Counted from the stretch's first letter, positions 45,951-58,694 are shown. The stretch is DNA of 64,000 nt from Massospora cicadina (GCA_022478985.1 JAKSZP010009202.1:354762-418761); one strand, 5' to 3'. Program-made: numbers and translations. The notes: a model not told the origin generated them from the sequence alone.

Positions 45951-46506
45951 CTTGATTTAATTTTACCAGCTTGTAGGGCACTTACTTTCAATGTAACTTG
46001 AATCTGAGTACCTACCTCTCTGGAGCTCAATAGAATTACCATTGCATAATGCAAAATTTTCAGTTATGTCAAAATTTCTCCAAGATCAGATGTTTGTTAA
46101 TCTGATAGTGCAGCCAGAATCTTTGCTATTACTAGGAGCGTTTCTACACCATGAATCCATTTTGCTGACCTTCATTTAAAAAGCCTCATTCAATTCTAAG
46201 CAAACCCTTTCTTTTAATTCTACCATATTTGGGTATATATTTCATGGCCTAATTTCAAGATTTAATAATAACTTCTCTTTCTTGTCTTGGGGGTTTTCTT
46301 AAGTTGCTTTTTAAAATTCCTAACATTAATAGGTTGTTGTGATAAGTTTTATCCAATTAAAATATTTTGAGATCTTGTAAATTATCACCTTTCAATGTAC
46401 CACATCCATTATGTCAGTGATTCAGCTAATTAAAATAAGACTGAACATCCAGGCTTAATGTGTAAATGCCCAGTGAATAGTCCAGAATGACAAAGGCTCA
46501 AATGAT
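45951..46506. other. AT-rich stretch between LINE-C and element P
   Basis: No feature is clear. If the P insertion is removed, this DNA is continuous with the gag-protease remnant right of 59498, so on the minus strand it may be the decayed continuation of that element. I could not confirm this from frames. Confidence 0.4.
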
Positions 46507-47053
46507 TGTCAGGAATTTTACCCAAATTGGAGATTTGGATGTGTCAGCTGAAGGGACTTGATCCCAATCCAACCAAATAGCCCAAACATCTATTGGATAA
46601 CTCCTGATAAAATTTAATGGCTCTTAAAGTTGGAGATCAACCTCAACTTATGCGGTTGACTATTGCTCCCTCAGATCTTCCTAATCTCGGGGTTCAAACT
46701 CAATCCATGCGGTGAGAAAAGCTTTCTCAACTAAATAACTAGCCTGCCTCAGAATACCTGATTTGTTATAATTATAGATCTTAGCTTGGACTGCTCGTAG
46801 ATTTATTGAAACACCTCCCTAATTTTACTTATATTGTAGATTCTAGGCTGGTAAACTTTACACTTTATTTTCGCTTTTTTAAGTAAAAAATTGGACAACA
46901 TATAATTAGGAAATACCACTACAGACGTAGTATATGGAATAAAGACTTTTTGACTAAGAAAAGAAAAAAGGTATATTCCATCATCCAGGAGCTTCAGGTC
47001 CCCTGGCCTCAACAAATTAAGGGATATGTGGTATCACACCCATAGTCCCAACA
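46507..47053 (+). repeat. P 5' LTR
   Basis: It starts TGTCAGGAATTTT, ends AGTCCCAACA and matches 58936-59492 (shared blocks GGAGATTTGGATGTGTCAGC, ACTATTGCTCCCTCA, CCAGGAGCTTCAGG). Confidence 0.87.
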
Positions 47054-47057
47054 AAAA

Positions 47058-47073
47058 TGGTGCTCCCTGCCAG
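47058..47073 (+). promoter_or_regulatory. P primer-binding site
   Basis: TGGTGCTCCCTGCCAG follows the LTR after AAAA. It equals the M site, which supports one family. Confidence 0.78.
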
Positions 47074-47400
47074 ATACACCCCAAGTTCACGGTGAAAAAT
47101 ATAAAATAGTAAAATAAAAATTAACAATAACAATTCAGCTTCAGAAAACGCCTCAGATCATGAAGCTCCCATCTCAGCGACTGGGCAATCAATATGCACA
47201 TATGAGATACAGGGACAAACTGCAACATTTTCTTTCACCCATCAATGGAGGTGACCCTCCACAATCCATCCACATAACAATATAATTTACTCTTATCAGA
47301 CTTCACTGAAGCTCTCCAGCTCCTCTTATCTGGGGCTTTTGTCCATGGAGGCTGAGCTAATAGAAGTAATAGAAGACAGGCTCTTGAAGTACCAGCCCCT

Positions 47401-49080
47401 ATGATGGTATTGGCTCAAAGTTCTTTGCTTAATGTAGATCAGGTTGGAGCTGGACGTACAGAACGCTATCTGCGTCACTTTGTACATCCCACATTGTACC
47501 ATCTACTCCAAGCAGCTGGGTTACATCATCAGGAATTACTCCGCCACTTGCAGTTAAAGGAGACAATACACTCGCAGCTCCTCAAATTATATCATTCTGC
47601 CTCCCAGTTTTTCAGGAAATTGAAATTCTATAATGGAAAATTGGCAGCTTATTAATGAGATAAGATGTGTTAACCCGTATGGATCAATAAACCATCAGTT
47701 TCATTTGGACGGAACTCACTTATTGTTTAGTCAACTAGAGGTCATTATTGATAATCAGGTCATAGATTATACCCGCAAAGTACAAGCTGAATTTGATAAC
47801 TTTATCACCTCTGTGGATGAAAGCTCTCAAATATTGGAAGAAATGATCTATGAAGTAAGTGATGGCCAGATTAGCCTCCGTTCTTTAGGACCACAAGGGT
47901 GCCTGGTGAATGAGGTCCCCTAATCATGATGAACAGGATGGTGGATGGGATCCCCCGGCCAAGAGGACCTCCAGGACTCAGTGTTGACTCAGGAATCCCC
48001 TGACGAACGCCTGCAGGCATTAATTCATCAAGTTAAAAACCTTGATGTCCAACTGGGACAGGTCGCCCAAGGAACCCAACTCACTCAGGATGGAGTTCCC
48101 CTCTCCCCTAAAGTTTCTTAACCGCTCATCATGAATCCTTGGGACCTTGGTAGCCCTACCTTCTGTGGTATGTGGGTTTGAGCAAAGAGTTCTCGCCAAC
48201 AAACAACATCAATTTGAACTCCAAGCCACCAATGCTGCTTTAAAAGAAATGTGGCAATTATACTAACTTGTTGCCATAAAATCAGCTCACAGTGCCGCTC
48301 TTTAATGAGTAGATTTAATTGACAATAATAATGATCTGCGGAGTCAAGTGGACGCACTTCATCCTCAAGTGCATTCCTGAGATAACGCTTCTTTGCTAGG
48401 TGAAAGCGCGGCCCAGAATTGGATTATGTCATATGGCCTCCAACCCCCAAGTGGTACGTTTAACCCTTCGCTCAAAGAAAAGTATGTCCCTAGAAAAAGA
48501 AACATCTCTTTCTTATATTGTTATAAACGCTCTATGGAGGAAGTGACCGATCAATAATGGCTTAGCACCTGATGAACTGTCTTAGTTGCATGGCTCAAGT
48601 AAATATGGTCCCCCATCTAATGCATTGCCCTACTTGGACTCATGCCAAGACTGCCTTGCCTTGAGAATTTGGAAACTAACTCTATCCAAACAAAAACAGA
48701 CCTTAATGGGAATAGCCTTAATTGGAGATAAACTATCAATGAGTTCGCCATTTTTTTTACCTCAAGACTCAAACGTTAGTTGCAGGGAATCGTTTTACAT
48801 TAGATAATGCTATCATCGCCTCATCTTTTGCATTTAAAATTATGCCTAATATTTCTAATTTATCTAAAAGGGGTGAAATCCAACTTGACGTCACTCCTTC
48901 ATATCAAAGAAGCTATTTTAGAAATTCCGGCCAAACTTCATAAATCCATTGGGCACCTAATTTTAACAACAATAAGCCTCAGCCCAGAAAGTTTGCTGTA
49001 ACTCCTCTAATTCGCCTATACTTGATTTATACTGCACCCATTGCAAGAGAACTAACCACACTTGTAGACGTTTGTTGCGT
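47401..49080 (+). pseudogene. P gag region
   Basis: Frames 47401-47655 and 47633-47923 read HPTLYHLLQAAGLHHQELL, YHSASQFFRKLKFYNGKLAA and an acidic helical part. A block near 48860-48960 (GVKSNLTSLLHIKEAILEIP) parallels M (TSVKRNFTSILNIKEALLGI). A Cys/His stretch CTHCKRTNHTC (near 49030) is a damaged zinc knuckle. The Gly-X-Y tract seen in M is only hinted at near 47960. Several frameshifts are present. Confidence 0.7.
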
Positions 49081-49459
49081 ACTTCATTGTAAGTCAGCAG
49101 AAAATCAGTCAGTATATGGCAAGAGGCTCCCTATACTGTCAGAAAACAAGTGAATGAAACTCGTGTTCTAGCTCTAGCTCTAAGCCCACCACTTCATACT
49201 GTTTTGTGTTAGCTGCGCCTGAAGAGTTTTTGTACCACTTTCTATTCAAGGAAAGTTAAAATACAACCTTCTTACTTTAATTTTGGTCAGTTACCCAAAC
49301 AAATTTTGGCGGTCAGCTCTTCTATGGAAAGCCAAGCACTGGAAGATAAAACTCTAAAACACATTGAACAGCCCTGATCTTGGCTGCAGCAGAATCCTCC
49401 GCTTGCTTCTCTACAAATACCTAATGACAGCCTACTAACTGTTAATTCCCAGTTTGGAT

Positions 49460-49790
49460 CTTCTGTGGTTCATATAGAAGTAGTCGTACATAGGGTTAAA
49501 GTCCTGCCAATAATTGACACTGGTTCCCCAGTTGATGTTATTTCATTCCAACTTATCTATAAGATAAAAATGGCTCCATCTTGATTCACAAAGCTGAATA
49601 TGGGATGGCTGTTATTAGTCAACTAAGGCGATAGGAGCATATTCTGCCTTGCTTTTTGATTTAGAAAAACTTTTAATTAAAGCCCCCACCATTTCATTAG
49701 AAAATGATACTTATGAGTTGCTTATTGGGGTCCAATTGATGCAGGATATAATTGCATCGTCAATCATAAGGAAAAGTTCCTATCCCTACT
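49460..49790 (+). pseudogene. P aspartic protease
   Basis: The sequence VHRVKVLPIIDTGSPVDVIS carries DTG at 49516-49524; M has DSG in the same sentence. A later block, NDTYELLIGVQLMQD, fits the second conserved protease block. Small frameshifts occur after the active site. Confidence 0.75.
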
Positions 49791-50339
49791 AGGGTATCAG
49801 ATTCCGTAATATTTGAACTCCCATCAGAAGTAAAGGAGCCCCAAAGAATTGAACGTCCTTCCTCTTCTTCCCATCTTTAATTTTCAAAGTTGAATACCAA
49901 AACTTAGAGAGAAAAGTTAAGTCACCCCCGGAGGCTGTGGATGACAAAGATTGGATTCATCTGTATGCTTTTCATCCTATCACAATACCCTCTGGATCAC
50001 AAATTATTGTGGATTTGGGTATCCATATATCACCCCTCCTAATCAAATTTTGGAGCTTATTGGACACCCAAACCCTTTGATCAAGGAATCGTTGACTTGC
50101 CCTGGGATTTTGGATCCCACCTGTGGGAAATCTATCTCTATCTTATTAGGGAACTTAACAATCGTACCTAAGTCCCTCGGTATGCCCCTATAACTTATGT
50201 AAAACTATGTCCCATTGAAAATATTGTTGATGTGAGCTGTTTTAGCTCTTTACAAGATTTAGGATTTAATCCCCTATCCGCCATAGCTCTAGTTGATTTT
50301 AGACTGGACTAGTTTAACTCATACAAACGCCAGAATGTC

Positions 50340-51000
50340 AAAGACCTCCTTGAGAAGTATGGCGATTTTTTTTTCTTAGGACCAAGTGACTACAGGAAAA
50401 TGTCCAGGGTAAAGTAACCAAATAGAGACTGAAGCTCACCCTACATTTCAACACCTGGCCATACCAAAAATCCAAAGTGGAGGAAGCTCAAGTGGCCTTA
50501 GAGTTACGGAAACTGTTGAAGGCCAGTTTATTAGTGACTTCTTAAAGCCCATGGGCTTACCCACTCTTATTAATTCAAAAGAAGGATGGTGTCCACCATG
50601 TTGTCATGGATTATCACCGCCTCATTTCTATCACACAAAAGGACAGCTATCCATTGCCACATATAGATGATTCTTTACGCTTGATGTTGGGGTCCCACTA
50701 TTTTTCTGCCGTGGATCTCACCAGCGGGTACTGGAAAGTCAACTTGTTGCCAGAAGATCGTGAAAAATACACTCTCATCTCAAGTGAAGGACTATTCAAG
50801 CCCACTCAAATTCCGCAGAGGTTATTTAACGTCCCTGCTACCTTCCAACGTGTTATGGACGGACTCTTAGGCGATTTAAAACGCTCCTGTGTGCTAGTTT
50901 ATCTCAACGATATTAACGTTTTTTGAGAACCTTTACCAAACATCTGTACTACCTCAGGCAAGTCTTTCAGTGGTTATGGCAATCGTGATTAAAATAAAGC
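50340..51000 (+). pseudogene. P reverse transcriptase with altered catalytic box
   Basis: The open frame 50606-50926 reads QKDSYPLPHIDDSL, YFSAVDLTSGYWKVNL, GLFKPTQIPQRLFNVPATFQ and VLVYLNDINVF. The catalytic YxDD is YLND at 50900-50911, so the first Asp is Asn, and the GLCNAP turn is RLFNVP. The leader lies before it in broken frames. The enzyme would be inactive even without the frameshifts. Confidence 0.88.
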
Positions 51001-51202
51001 TGTCAGAATGCTCTTTCTTTCAGAGTGAAATTGGTTTTGGGCCATGAGGTGAGTAAAGCTGGAATATCCCTGATGAATTACAATGACTTTGCCATTTCTA
51101 AGATGACACCCCTAGATCTCTACGAGATTTATAATTTTTCTTAGGGATGGTGGGATATTATCACCAGTTTATCCCCACTTTGCAGATACCTCCAAGTCTC
51201 TA

Positions 51203-51604
51203 GTGTATCTACTGACAAAACGTATACCCTTTCAGTGGAAAGAAGAGCAACAGCAGGCCTTTGACCTGCTACATGTCTCTCTTTCCCACTCTCCAGCACT
51301 TATTCATCCAAATTTTTATAAACCCTTTCTCCTCTTTAATTATGCTAGCAATATAGCCATCAGAGCTATACTATCTTTACATGACAAAAACTTAGTGGAC
51401 CATCTTATCGCCTACTATAGCAAAACCTTATTTAGAGCTGAGCGCTACTATAGCGTTACAGAACGCAAATGCTTGTATGTCCTACTGGTCATTTATGAAC
51501 TTCTGATCTTACTTATATGGGAAACACTTACCATAATTACTGACCATGCTTTCTTACGATGGCCACAGCATATGAAGAAAACAATGAGAGATTATTATGA
51601 TTAA
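51203..51604 (+). pseudogene. P RNase H
   Basis: A 133-codon frame contains FQWKEEQQQAFDLLHVSL, LIHPNFYKPFLLFNYASNIA, LIAYYSKTLFRAERYYSVTE and LTIITDHAFLRW. The first catalytic Asp (TDAS in the family) has become Asn (FNYAS). The rest of the domain is well kept. Confidence 0.85.
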
Positions 51605-51779
51605 TGTTAAACCTTCAAAACTACGACTTTTCTACTATCCACTGGCCAGAGCCCATACATCAAAATGCGGATTACCTATCTCAGCTTCCCATATTAACAT
51701 AAAGTGACCCTGAAGAGGATCGACTCTATGACATTCTCATGCAATTGCATTTATGAAAGGATGAATACCTGAACCTTCA

Positions 51780-52683
51780 AAAGGAATTAGCGAAAAAATT
51801 GGCAGATATCTAAGTCAAGAACGGCCAATGTGCAAACTTGTGTCTAAAAATTGGGTGCCCTATGTATGACCTGTGGCTCAATCTGACGTCATATTGGAGT
51901 GACTTTATCAAGTCAGCCACAAGGGGAATTTGGAAAACCTACCAGTGGCTTAAAACTCAATATTGGGAAGGAATGCTTGTTTTAAAGCAAGATAATTGAG
52001 TGATCTGCCTGGTATGCAAAAAAGTCAAGCCAGACCTAATTCCCAATCTCAAAATTTAGTGGTTCCACCCTGTAAACCATTTCATACTGTTACCATTGAT
52101 AATGTGGGACCTCTCTCTCAAGATTTTAACGGTCATCAGTTCCTCCTCCTAGCATCGGTTCATTTAATAAGTGGTTGAAGCTGTATCACTACCCTCAGTT
52201 TTGGAAAAAACTACCGCCACGTTTTTACATATTCAGATTATTACCCAGCATGGGTGCCCTAACATGATCCTTCCGATAATGGGGAAAACTTCTTATTGTC
52301 AAAGGTGAAAGCTTTAGCTGAACTGATGGGAACCACACAGATAATCTACACCCCCTACCATCCTGCAACCAATAAAATGATAGATTGGGCTAATGGTACT
52401 CTAACTGCAACCCTATGGAAAATACCTATGACTGACCCCCTTCATTGGCCCCAATATTTGCCTGGTGCAATTCTGGCCTAAAGAATCAGATATCATCAAA
52501 TAATTAAGATGTCGCCCTTCCAAGTGTTGTATAGAAGAAATCCCCACTGACTACTAAAGTGCAGGCTATGATTGACCAAGCCTCCTGAACCCCTGAAGTC
52601 ACTATGCAAAGTATTGCCAATGAAATTATCCGACTTCAGGCCCTGGCTTCCAAGAACCTATTTAATGAAACTAGCAGAAAAAC
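51780..52683 (+). pseudogene. P integrase, N-terminal and core part
   Basis: The core begins HTVTIDNVGPLSQDFNGHQF with its first Asp (near 52085-52140). The second block, DPSDNGENFLLSKVKALAEL, keeps the Asp (near 52265-52320). The third block reads PATNKMIDWANGTL, where the family has Glu, so D-D-E is now D-D-D. It continues to LASKNLFNETSRK at 52683 and is cut there by N. Confidence 0.82.
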
Positions 52684-53573
52684 TGTTAGAAGAGTGTCTG
52701 TAACTCTCCAGTTCCCAGCGAGGAGGTGCGTGGTGAACAGCCACAACGTCAGGGAACTTGTAGTCATTATTATGGGAAGCAGAGCCCCACAGAGGTGGCT
52801 AGAGCTGAAGTAATACAGGGCAAGGTTTAATGCAGTATATATAAATAAATATAGAACCAATAAGATCTGGATGGACCCCACGAGTAGCCTGAAAACTAAG
52901 AAAAGATTTGTGCTAGAGGGTTTGGGTTCCCCAGTCTGGAGGGAACTAAGGGGGCCCAACGGTGCACTCGATTCTGTAGATAAATGTATGAAAATATAAT
53001 GGCCTACATTGGTAAAGATATCCACGAGGAGGTCCACACATAGGTTTGACCCAGTAACCATAAATTTTAAAACGTGAATGAACTGTAAAAATTTAATAAA
53101 GGAATATGACCAACGAGAAAAGTTGGTCTTGAGAACCATGATTTAAGCAAGGGGAGGAGAGTCATCAATTGGAAAAATGGTTCCAAGACTAAACAAACCG
53201 ATTGGTGTACCCCACCATCGGCCAGAGTACCGTAGCTTAAGATTGAATGAGCTCAAGTAATTGATTGTAAGCTGAGATATCCCAATTTAAAATGTTTTAT
53301 ATTTAATGGGGTTCAAACCCCCTGTTACCAAGAAATCAAATGGAACCGTCAAGGTTAGGAAGGTAACTAGTCCTTCTTAACGCCAATGCCATAACTTAGG
53401 GCTTGGCGTTACATATTTCCCATGGACCAACCTGAGCATACCTGGCCTACACCCTGCGTTGGTCCAGGTGTGCTTTAGGTCATGGAAGTCCTTCAGCTTG
53501 ACATTTTGGGACTCCTGACTTCCAGGTTCATCTTGGCAGTTGGTTACCTCAATTAGGTCATGTAACCATGACA
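52684..53573 (-). repeat. N 3' LTR (left)
   Basis: It starts TGTTAGAAGAGTGTCTGTAA and ends AACCATGACA. It matches 57802-58689 throughout. Confidence 0.88.
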
Positions 53574-53612
53574 TTACCCTCTACTCCTTTTGGACTCCAC
53601 CCCCTCCAGGAG
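53574..53612 (-). promoter_or_regulatory. N polypurine tract
   Basis: On the minus strand a purine-rich run (GGAGGGGGTGGAGT, AAAAGGAGTAGAGGGTAA) ends at the LTR. Confidence 0.6.
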
Positions 53613-53689
53613 CATTCGTCAAGAATAGTTTTTGTATTCAGGGCCAACTTCATGGCAGCGATGGCTTGCTAGGACTTGGATCCTGAAGC

Positions 53690-53865
53690 TGCAGGGAAAC
53701 GCTTGTGGAATGCTTCAATTAAATCTTTGGCATGGGCGCAGTCATATGCCTGGACTCAGCTGTTCGCCACTGTGTCAAATTTCTTCCAGGCTACAAGATA
53801 CTCGAGTCTCCTTCTTACCCAACAGGAGGCTATCTCCTCCACTTCACACTCCGGCGCCCCATCCA
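53690..53865 (-). pseudogene. Chromodomain of N
   Basis: The sequence CEVEEIASCWVRRRLEYLVA, then WKKFDTVANS and a helix AKDLIEAFHKRFPAA, has the chromodomain order: beta strands with YLVxWK, then a C-terminal helix. Such domains bind histone marks and steer integration. One stop interrupts it. Confidence 0.75.
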
Positions 53866-53869
53866 TGAG

Positions 53870-54803
53870 ATAATCCTCAGTACTGTTTGGTGGTGGGCCT
53901 CAAACAAAGTAAGCTTGCTTTCATGGAAGACTGAAAAGATTTAAAACAAAAGGGAGATCCAACTGGTATGAGGCGTGGTCCACCTTTTTGACAATGTGAT
54001 AAGTTTAATCCTCTTCAGTCCCAGTTTTTTGCATGCTTTCTTGGTTGGGATGTTTTAGCATCCAGAATCACGAGATATCCTTCCTTGGACACTGGACCAA
54101 CTTGTCTCTTACCATTAGCGTTCTCCTTGTAAGCTTACATAACCGCATCCAAACTGGTGTTCACCCCCTGGTGTACTTTCTTAATTGTCTTCGCAAAGTC
54201 CACACATCTTTCACCTTGGATCCACAACTGGGCTCCATGTTGAAGGCGGGGTTGAAGCCATAGTTGGCGAAAAAGGGGAACAACCAATTGATGCATGCTG
54301 GGCATTGTTATAACTAGATTGGGCCATGGGGAGATGTAAAGCCAATCTGAATGATCTGCGGCGGTGTAACACTGCAAGAGCTGTTCTAGGCACTGGATCA
54401 CTCGTTCAGTCTGCCCATATGATTGGGGGGTGATGGAAGTTGGACGGCAGAGGCGAATCTGAAGAATCTAACACAACTCTTCTCAAAAGACAAAGTTAAA
54501 CTGGAGTCCACAATTGCTAATTAATTCTTGAGGGACCCCGTGAAGAGCAAACACATGAGTGACGAAGAGCCTATCCATCTCAGCTGCAGTTACCATGGTT
54601 CTGCAAGGAATAAAGTGGGAGAACTTAGTAAAACGGTCCACCACTACCATGATGCCATTGTAGCCATCAGACACAGGCAATTCCATAATAAATTTAACAG
54701 ACAGTGAAGTCCAAGGCCCTTCAGCCTTTTTTCTGGTACCAACAATACCACTTGTGGCTTTCAATTTGGTTTCACATGGTTGCAAACCAGGCACTCTTTG
54801 CAA
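53870..54803 (-). pseudogene. N integrase
   Basis: The frame 54483-54803 carries ACETKLKAT-like sequence, GPWTSLSVKFIMELP, YNGIMVVVDRFTKFSHFIPC and ELISNCGLQFNFVF. The usual SxDFI and SDRG aspartates are Lys and Asn. The third block, QTERVIQCLEQLL, is near 54400. The C-terminal domain (KLGLKRIKLI to FSVFHESKL) lies near 54040-53910. It is inactive through both substitutions and frameshifts. Confidence 0.82.
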
Positions 54804-54971
54804 TACCTGGCAACCTGCGCGGCTAATCCTTCCAATTATAAGTGCACCATATTAGATCTAGAGTCTTCGCCTTACCAGGATGGTCAACGGTGATACCATA
54901 ATGAAGGTCTCAAATGGTTTCAGGCGAAGTGGTCCAGCAGGAGCCCATAGGCGCCCTGAGACCACATCATA

Positions 54972-55640
54972 TCATCCTTCACGTGGTAACATCTGGTAAT
55001 GTCCTCCTGATTCAATGCGCTCTTGGAAAGGACATAATATATTCAGCTGGCAAAGGTTATTTTGGACTACCTTTCTGAACATACTGTATTCCTCCGCATC
55101 TTCCAGAGGAGCCAGTGCTGTTCCGTGGGCCAAGGGAGAGGGAAAATGAGAGACAATCTTACCCAGAAGAATCATCAAATAGATATTAAGCACTTCTACC
55201 TCCTTAGGATCAGGAGCTAGTGCAGGGTAGCGGCTCAAAGCATCCACCAAACCATTCTCCTTTCTCTTTGTAAACTCATAAGAAAACACATATTGGACAA
55301 GGGTCTCATGTCAGAGGGTTTGCCGTGGGGTCAAGACATGAGGTGCGCGGTAGTACAACAAGGCATAATGATTGATATGTACGTGGAAGGGTTGGTATGA
55401 GACATGCAAATGATGACGCCAATAAGTCAGCACCTCAACCACTGCTAAAAACTATTATTATATACAGCGTAGCTTAACTCAGGCAGGGACATATTCCTGG
55501 AAAATATCCTACTGGATGCTTAATTCCATCTTCATTTACTTTTAATAGGGCCACCAGTATGGCAAAGTTGGAGGCATCAGTACCCACAATGAACTCTTTT
55601 TCTGGATCTACATGGCGAAGGACAGATGTTGACAACAGGT
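54972..55640 (-). pseudogene. N RNase H and linker to integrase
   Basis: The sequence EFIVGTDASNFAILVAL keeps the catalytic TDAS (55570-55581), followed by KHPVGYFPG. The end of the domain reads YEFTKRKENGLVDALSRYPA (54972-55289), the classical linker to integrase. Frames change between the two. Confidence 0.8.
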
Positions 55641-55779
55641 TGCACTTTACCTCTTGGAAGGAATCCTACAAAGTTGGGAACACTGGATCACTTTTCCCCA
55701 ATCTCTTTATACTGGGGCGCCGCCACCTCACAAAGATTTGGCGTGAACTTCTTAAGGAACGTAAAAATCTCCAAAAAAA

Positions 55780-56420
55780 CTCCTCAATTCCTTAACTAAA
55801 GTTGGTGTGGGCCACTAGCAAAAAGCCTTCTCCTTGTCTGGAGTTATCATGTGTCCTTGGTCATACACTACGTTGCCCAGGAAGGTGACCTGTAACCTAA
55901 AGAAATCCTACTTACTGATTTTCAGCTTAAGGCTGGCAGCCCTCAAACTCTCTACCACTTTCCTTAAGTGTATACCATGGGACACAAGATTGGGTGAAAA
56001 AACCATGATATCATCCATGTAAGCCACGGCGCAAACACCCAGCAGGTCCCTTCAAAGCCGCATCTATACAAAGTTGAAAGATAGCTTAGAGCTTTTCAGC
56101 CCAAAGGTCATAACTCAAAACTAGTAAATTCCTTTTTGGGTGTGGAATGTGGTTAGTCACCCATGGTCTTTCTTAATCCAGATCTGATTGAACGCATTTA
56201 GGCAGTCCAGTTTAATATTTTTGCCTTTTCCACATTGCGAGAAATCTGAGAATCCAACGGGATTAAATGAAAGTCTGGTACTGTGACTTTGTTAAGATTC
56301 CCATAGTCTACACATGGGCGTAAGGTACCATTTGACTTTTCCTCAAAGAAAAAGTGGAGAGCATAAAGTGGTGGTACACTGAAATATTGCGCCTTTAGCT
56401 AACTGCTCCATAGCCCCACA
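55780..56420 (-). pseudogene. N reverse transcriptase
   Basis: The sequence LRPCVDYGNLNKVTV (near 56330) and, after broken frames, VCAVAYMDDIMVFSPNLVSH with YMDD at 56010-56021, then LRKVVESLRAASLKLKISK. All catalytic aspartates are present in the visible motif. Stops occur between the blocks. Confidence 0.83.
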
Positions 56421-56842
56421 TCTAAGGCCGCTTCCTCCCATACAGTCAAAGGGTAAATGGGAGAAGATATACACACTGTATCAACGGTGAGCTTGAACTT
56501 GAGAGCAAACTCTGAATGAGCTTGTAGTACATTGTCTGAAACCGCATCAAACGAAGATTCCAATTACTCCAAACAGGAAGGTAAGGGTACCTCCAGAGAG
56601 GGCTTCAGTAATGGGGCAATACTGAGAGTGTGGGTATTGGGTTAATGGGGCAGATTGCTCTGAGGGTTTACTTCAGACAAAGAGATAATTAATTGTGACC
56701 ATTATTTAATGTTAAGGACAAGTTATTTTCTATCAAGTTGGTTCTGATGTCATACTTTCACCACCACTCTACACCAAAAATAATGAGGTACAAGAGGCTT
56801 TTGATAGCTTAGGAAGCGGTCAGCCAAATGGTATTTGCCTAT

Positions 56843-57079
56843 TTAATAATCCACTAATCCTAAAACCTTCAGCGTGGGAATACCTTGAGAAGCCCTTCCC
56901 CTAACCATACCACCTGGAAAATAACTCAGCTCAAGATATTCAGATAATTCTTGGACTATAAAATTTATAGAGGCTCCAGTATCCACAAAAATTGTTTTGC
57001 TGATTTTACTTGAAGGGGATGAAAGGGTAGCAGTCGAAAAAATATCCCAAATGGTCTTATTCAAAGCATAAAACGCCAA
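56843..57079 (-). pseudogene. N aspartic protease
   Basis: The frame contains SKTIFVDTGASINFIVQELS, the retroelement protease active site DTGA followed by the usual FI strand. The C-terminal half is not found in this frame. Confidence 0.8.
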
Positions 57080-57800
57080 TATCTTACCAGAAAACTCTTC
57101 TATCCGGCATAAGCATGCTTCCAGAGTATGTTTTCACATCATAGAATTGAGAGGGATAGTTGGCCACTCTTACTACTGAGGTCACATGTCCCTATATATC
57201 TTCAGAGATTGCATAAACATTTTTGTAATTCAAATTTAACTCCTTTTCTACCGCCTGTGTTCTGCGGATCATGGTAGGGGTCAAGCGCGGGTTCTCTGAG
57301 GTGATTTGGTATATTGAAATGGGTTTCATATCAGAGCCATATGAGAAGATATTGGGCTCGGTTTTATATAAAAAATCATTATAAAAACACGTTTTAGGAC
57401 GTGAACAACCCCATACCCATTTTGGTGATGGATTGTGCATCATTATCCAAGTCCATCACCACCAGGCCCTTCATTGATGATCCTGCTTGCACCATCCTAA
57501 TGTGGAGCTAAGGAAAAATATTTTAATTTGTATTGATTTTGTTAGTTTTGGTGGAAATTGGGGAATCATGACTCCCAGATTGCAAAGCGTCCGTATCCAC
57601 CATATATGAGCAAGAAGGGTGAGTACTTCCTAGTTGGGGGTAGCGTGAATAACGCCAAGACTTCCCAACCATCAGCCAAATGAGTAAACGGTGGTGAGCC
57701 CCATCAAGGCCGTGACAAATGGCGGCGCACCCAATTTGCACTCAGCAAAAGCCTCACAGATAATTCTAGTGCACATAAATTAAAAGAGGTTGGTCGTCTA
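57080..57800 (-). pseudogene. N leader and residual gag region
   Basis: Only 0.7 kb lies between the 5' LTR and the protease. A frame at 57192-57443 and a short one starting MVQAGSSMKGLVVMDLDND (near 57495) have no capsid or zinc-knuckle motif. The bases after the LTR (TTAGACGACC) do not begin with TGG, so the PBS is lost or atypical. Confidence 0.4.
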
Positions 57801-57801
57801 A

Positions 57802-58689
57802 TGTCAGGAGAGTGTCTGTAATTCTCCAGTTTTCAGCGAGGTGGCGTGTGGTGCACATACACAACGCCAGGGAACTCGTCATCAGTATCATAGGAAGCAG
57901 AGCCACACAGAGGGGGCTAGAGTTGAAGAAACGCAGGGCAAGGGTGTTCAATGTGATATATATAAATAAATGGTGAACCAACAACAATACTTGGATGGAC
58001 CCCACGGGTAGCCCATAATCAAGCAAAGATCTGTGCTGGAGGGTTTGTGTTCCTCCGTTTGGAGGGAACTAAGGGGGCCCAACGGTGCTCTTGATCTTTT
58101 AGATAATTTTGTGAAAATATAATGACTCATGTTGTTAAAAATCTCCTTGAGGAGGTTCATGCACAGGTTCAACCCAGTAACAACATACCTAAAAAAAGAA
58201 ATGGGAAATTTTATTAAATGAAGACGACCAACAAGGAAAGTTGTTCTTTGGAACCATACTTTAAGGTGGAGGGTAGTTTTAATCGAGGAATATGGTTCTA
58301 AGCCTAAATGAACAAATGGAGCACCCCACCATTGGCCAGGGTACCTTAGCTCAAGATCAAACGAATAGGAGTGATCAATTGTAAGCTGAGCTATCCGAAA
58401 TTAGAAATGTTTTAAATTTAATAGGTTTCAAACCCCCTGTTCTCCAAGCAACCAATTTAAACCATTGTGGTTATAGAGGTAACTAGTCCTTCTTTAATGA
58501 TAATGCCATAACATAGGGATGTGCGTCATTCACTTCACCTGGACCAACCTAGGCATATCTGGCCTTCACTCATCGTTGGTCCAGGTGTGCTTTAGGTCAT
58601 GGAGGTCCTGCAGCTTGACCTTTTTAACTCCTGACGTCCATCCTTGTCTTGGCAGTTGTTTCCCTCAATTAGGTCATGTAAACATGACA
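57802..58689 (-). repeat. N 5' LTR (right)
   Basis: It starts TGTCAGGAGAGTGTCTGTAA and ends AAACATGACA, followed by GAAAC. Confidence 0.88.
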
Positions 58690-58694
58690 GAAAC

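Larger units (their letters stand above)
52684..58689 (-). mobile_element. N: chromovirus (Ty3/Gypsy with chromodomain), 6.0 kb, inserted in P
   Basis: LTRs of 890 and 888 bp (52684-53573 and 57802-58689) are flanked by AAAAC (52679-52683) and GAAAC (58690-58694). Internal DNA is only 4.2 kb. Minus-strand order: short gag region, protease DTGA, RT YMDD, RNase H TDAS, integrase, chromodomain, PPT. Removing N rejoins the integrase of P. Most of gag seems to be missing. It is younger than P. Confidence 0.88.

Noticed and set aside
53632..53944. Three overlapping plus frames near the left end of N
   Set aside because: They are shadows of the chromodomain and integrase end on the minus strand.
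52695..58689. TGTCTGTAA as the LTR start of N
   Set aside because: Both copies share eleven more bases to the left (TGTYAGRAGAG). With the earlier start the flanks become AAAAC/GAAAC, which fits a TSD.
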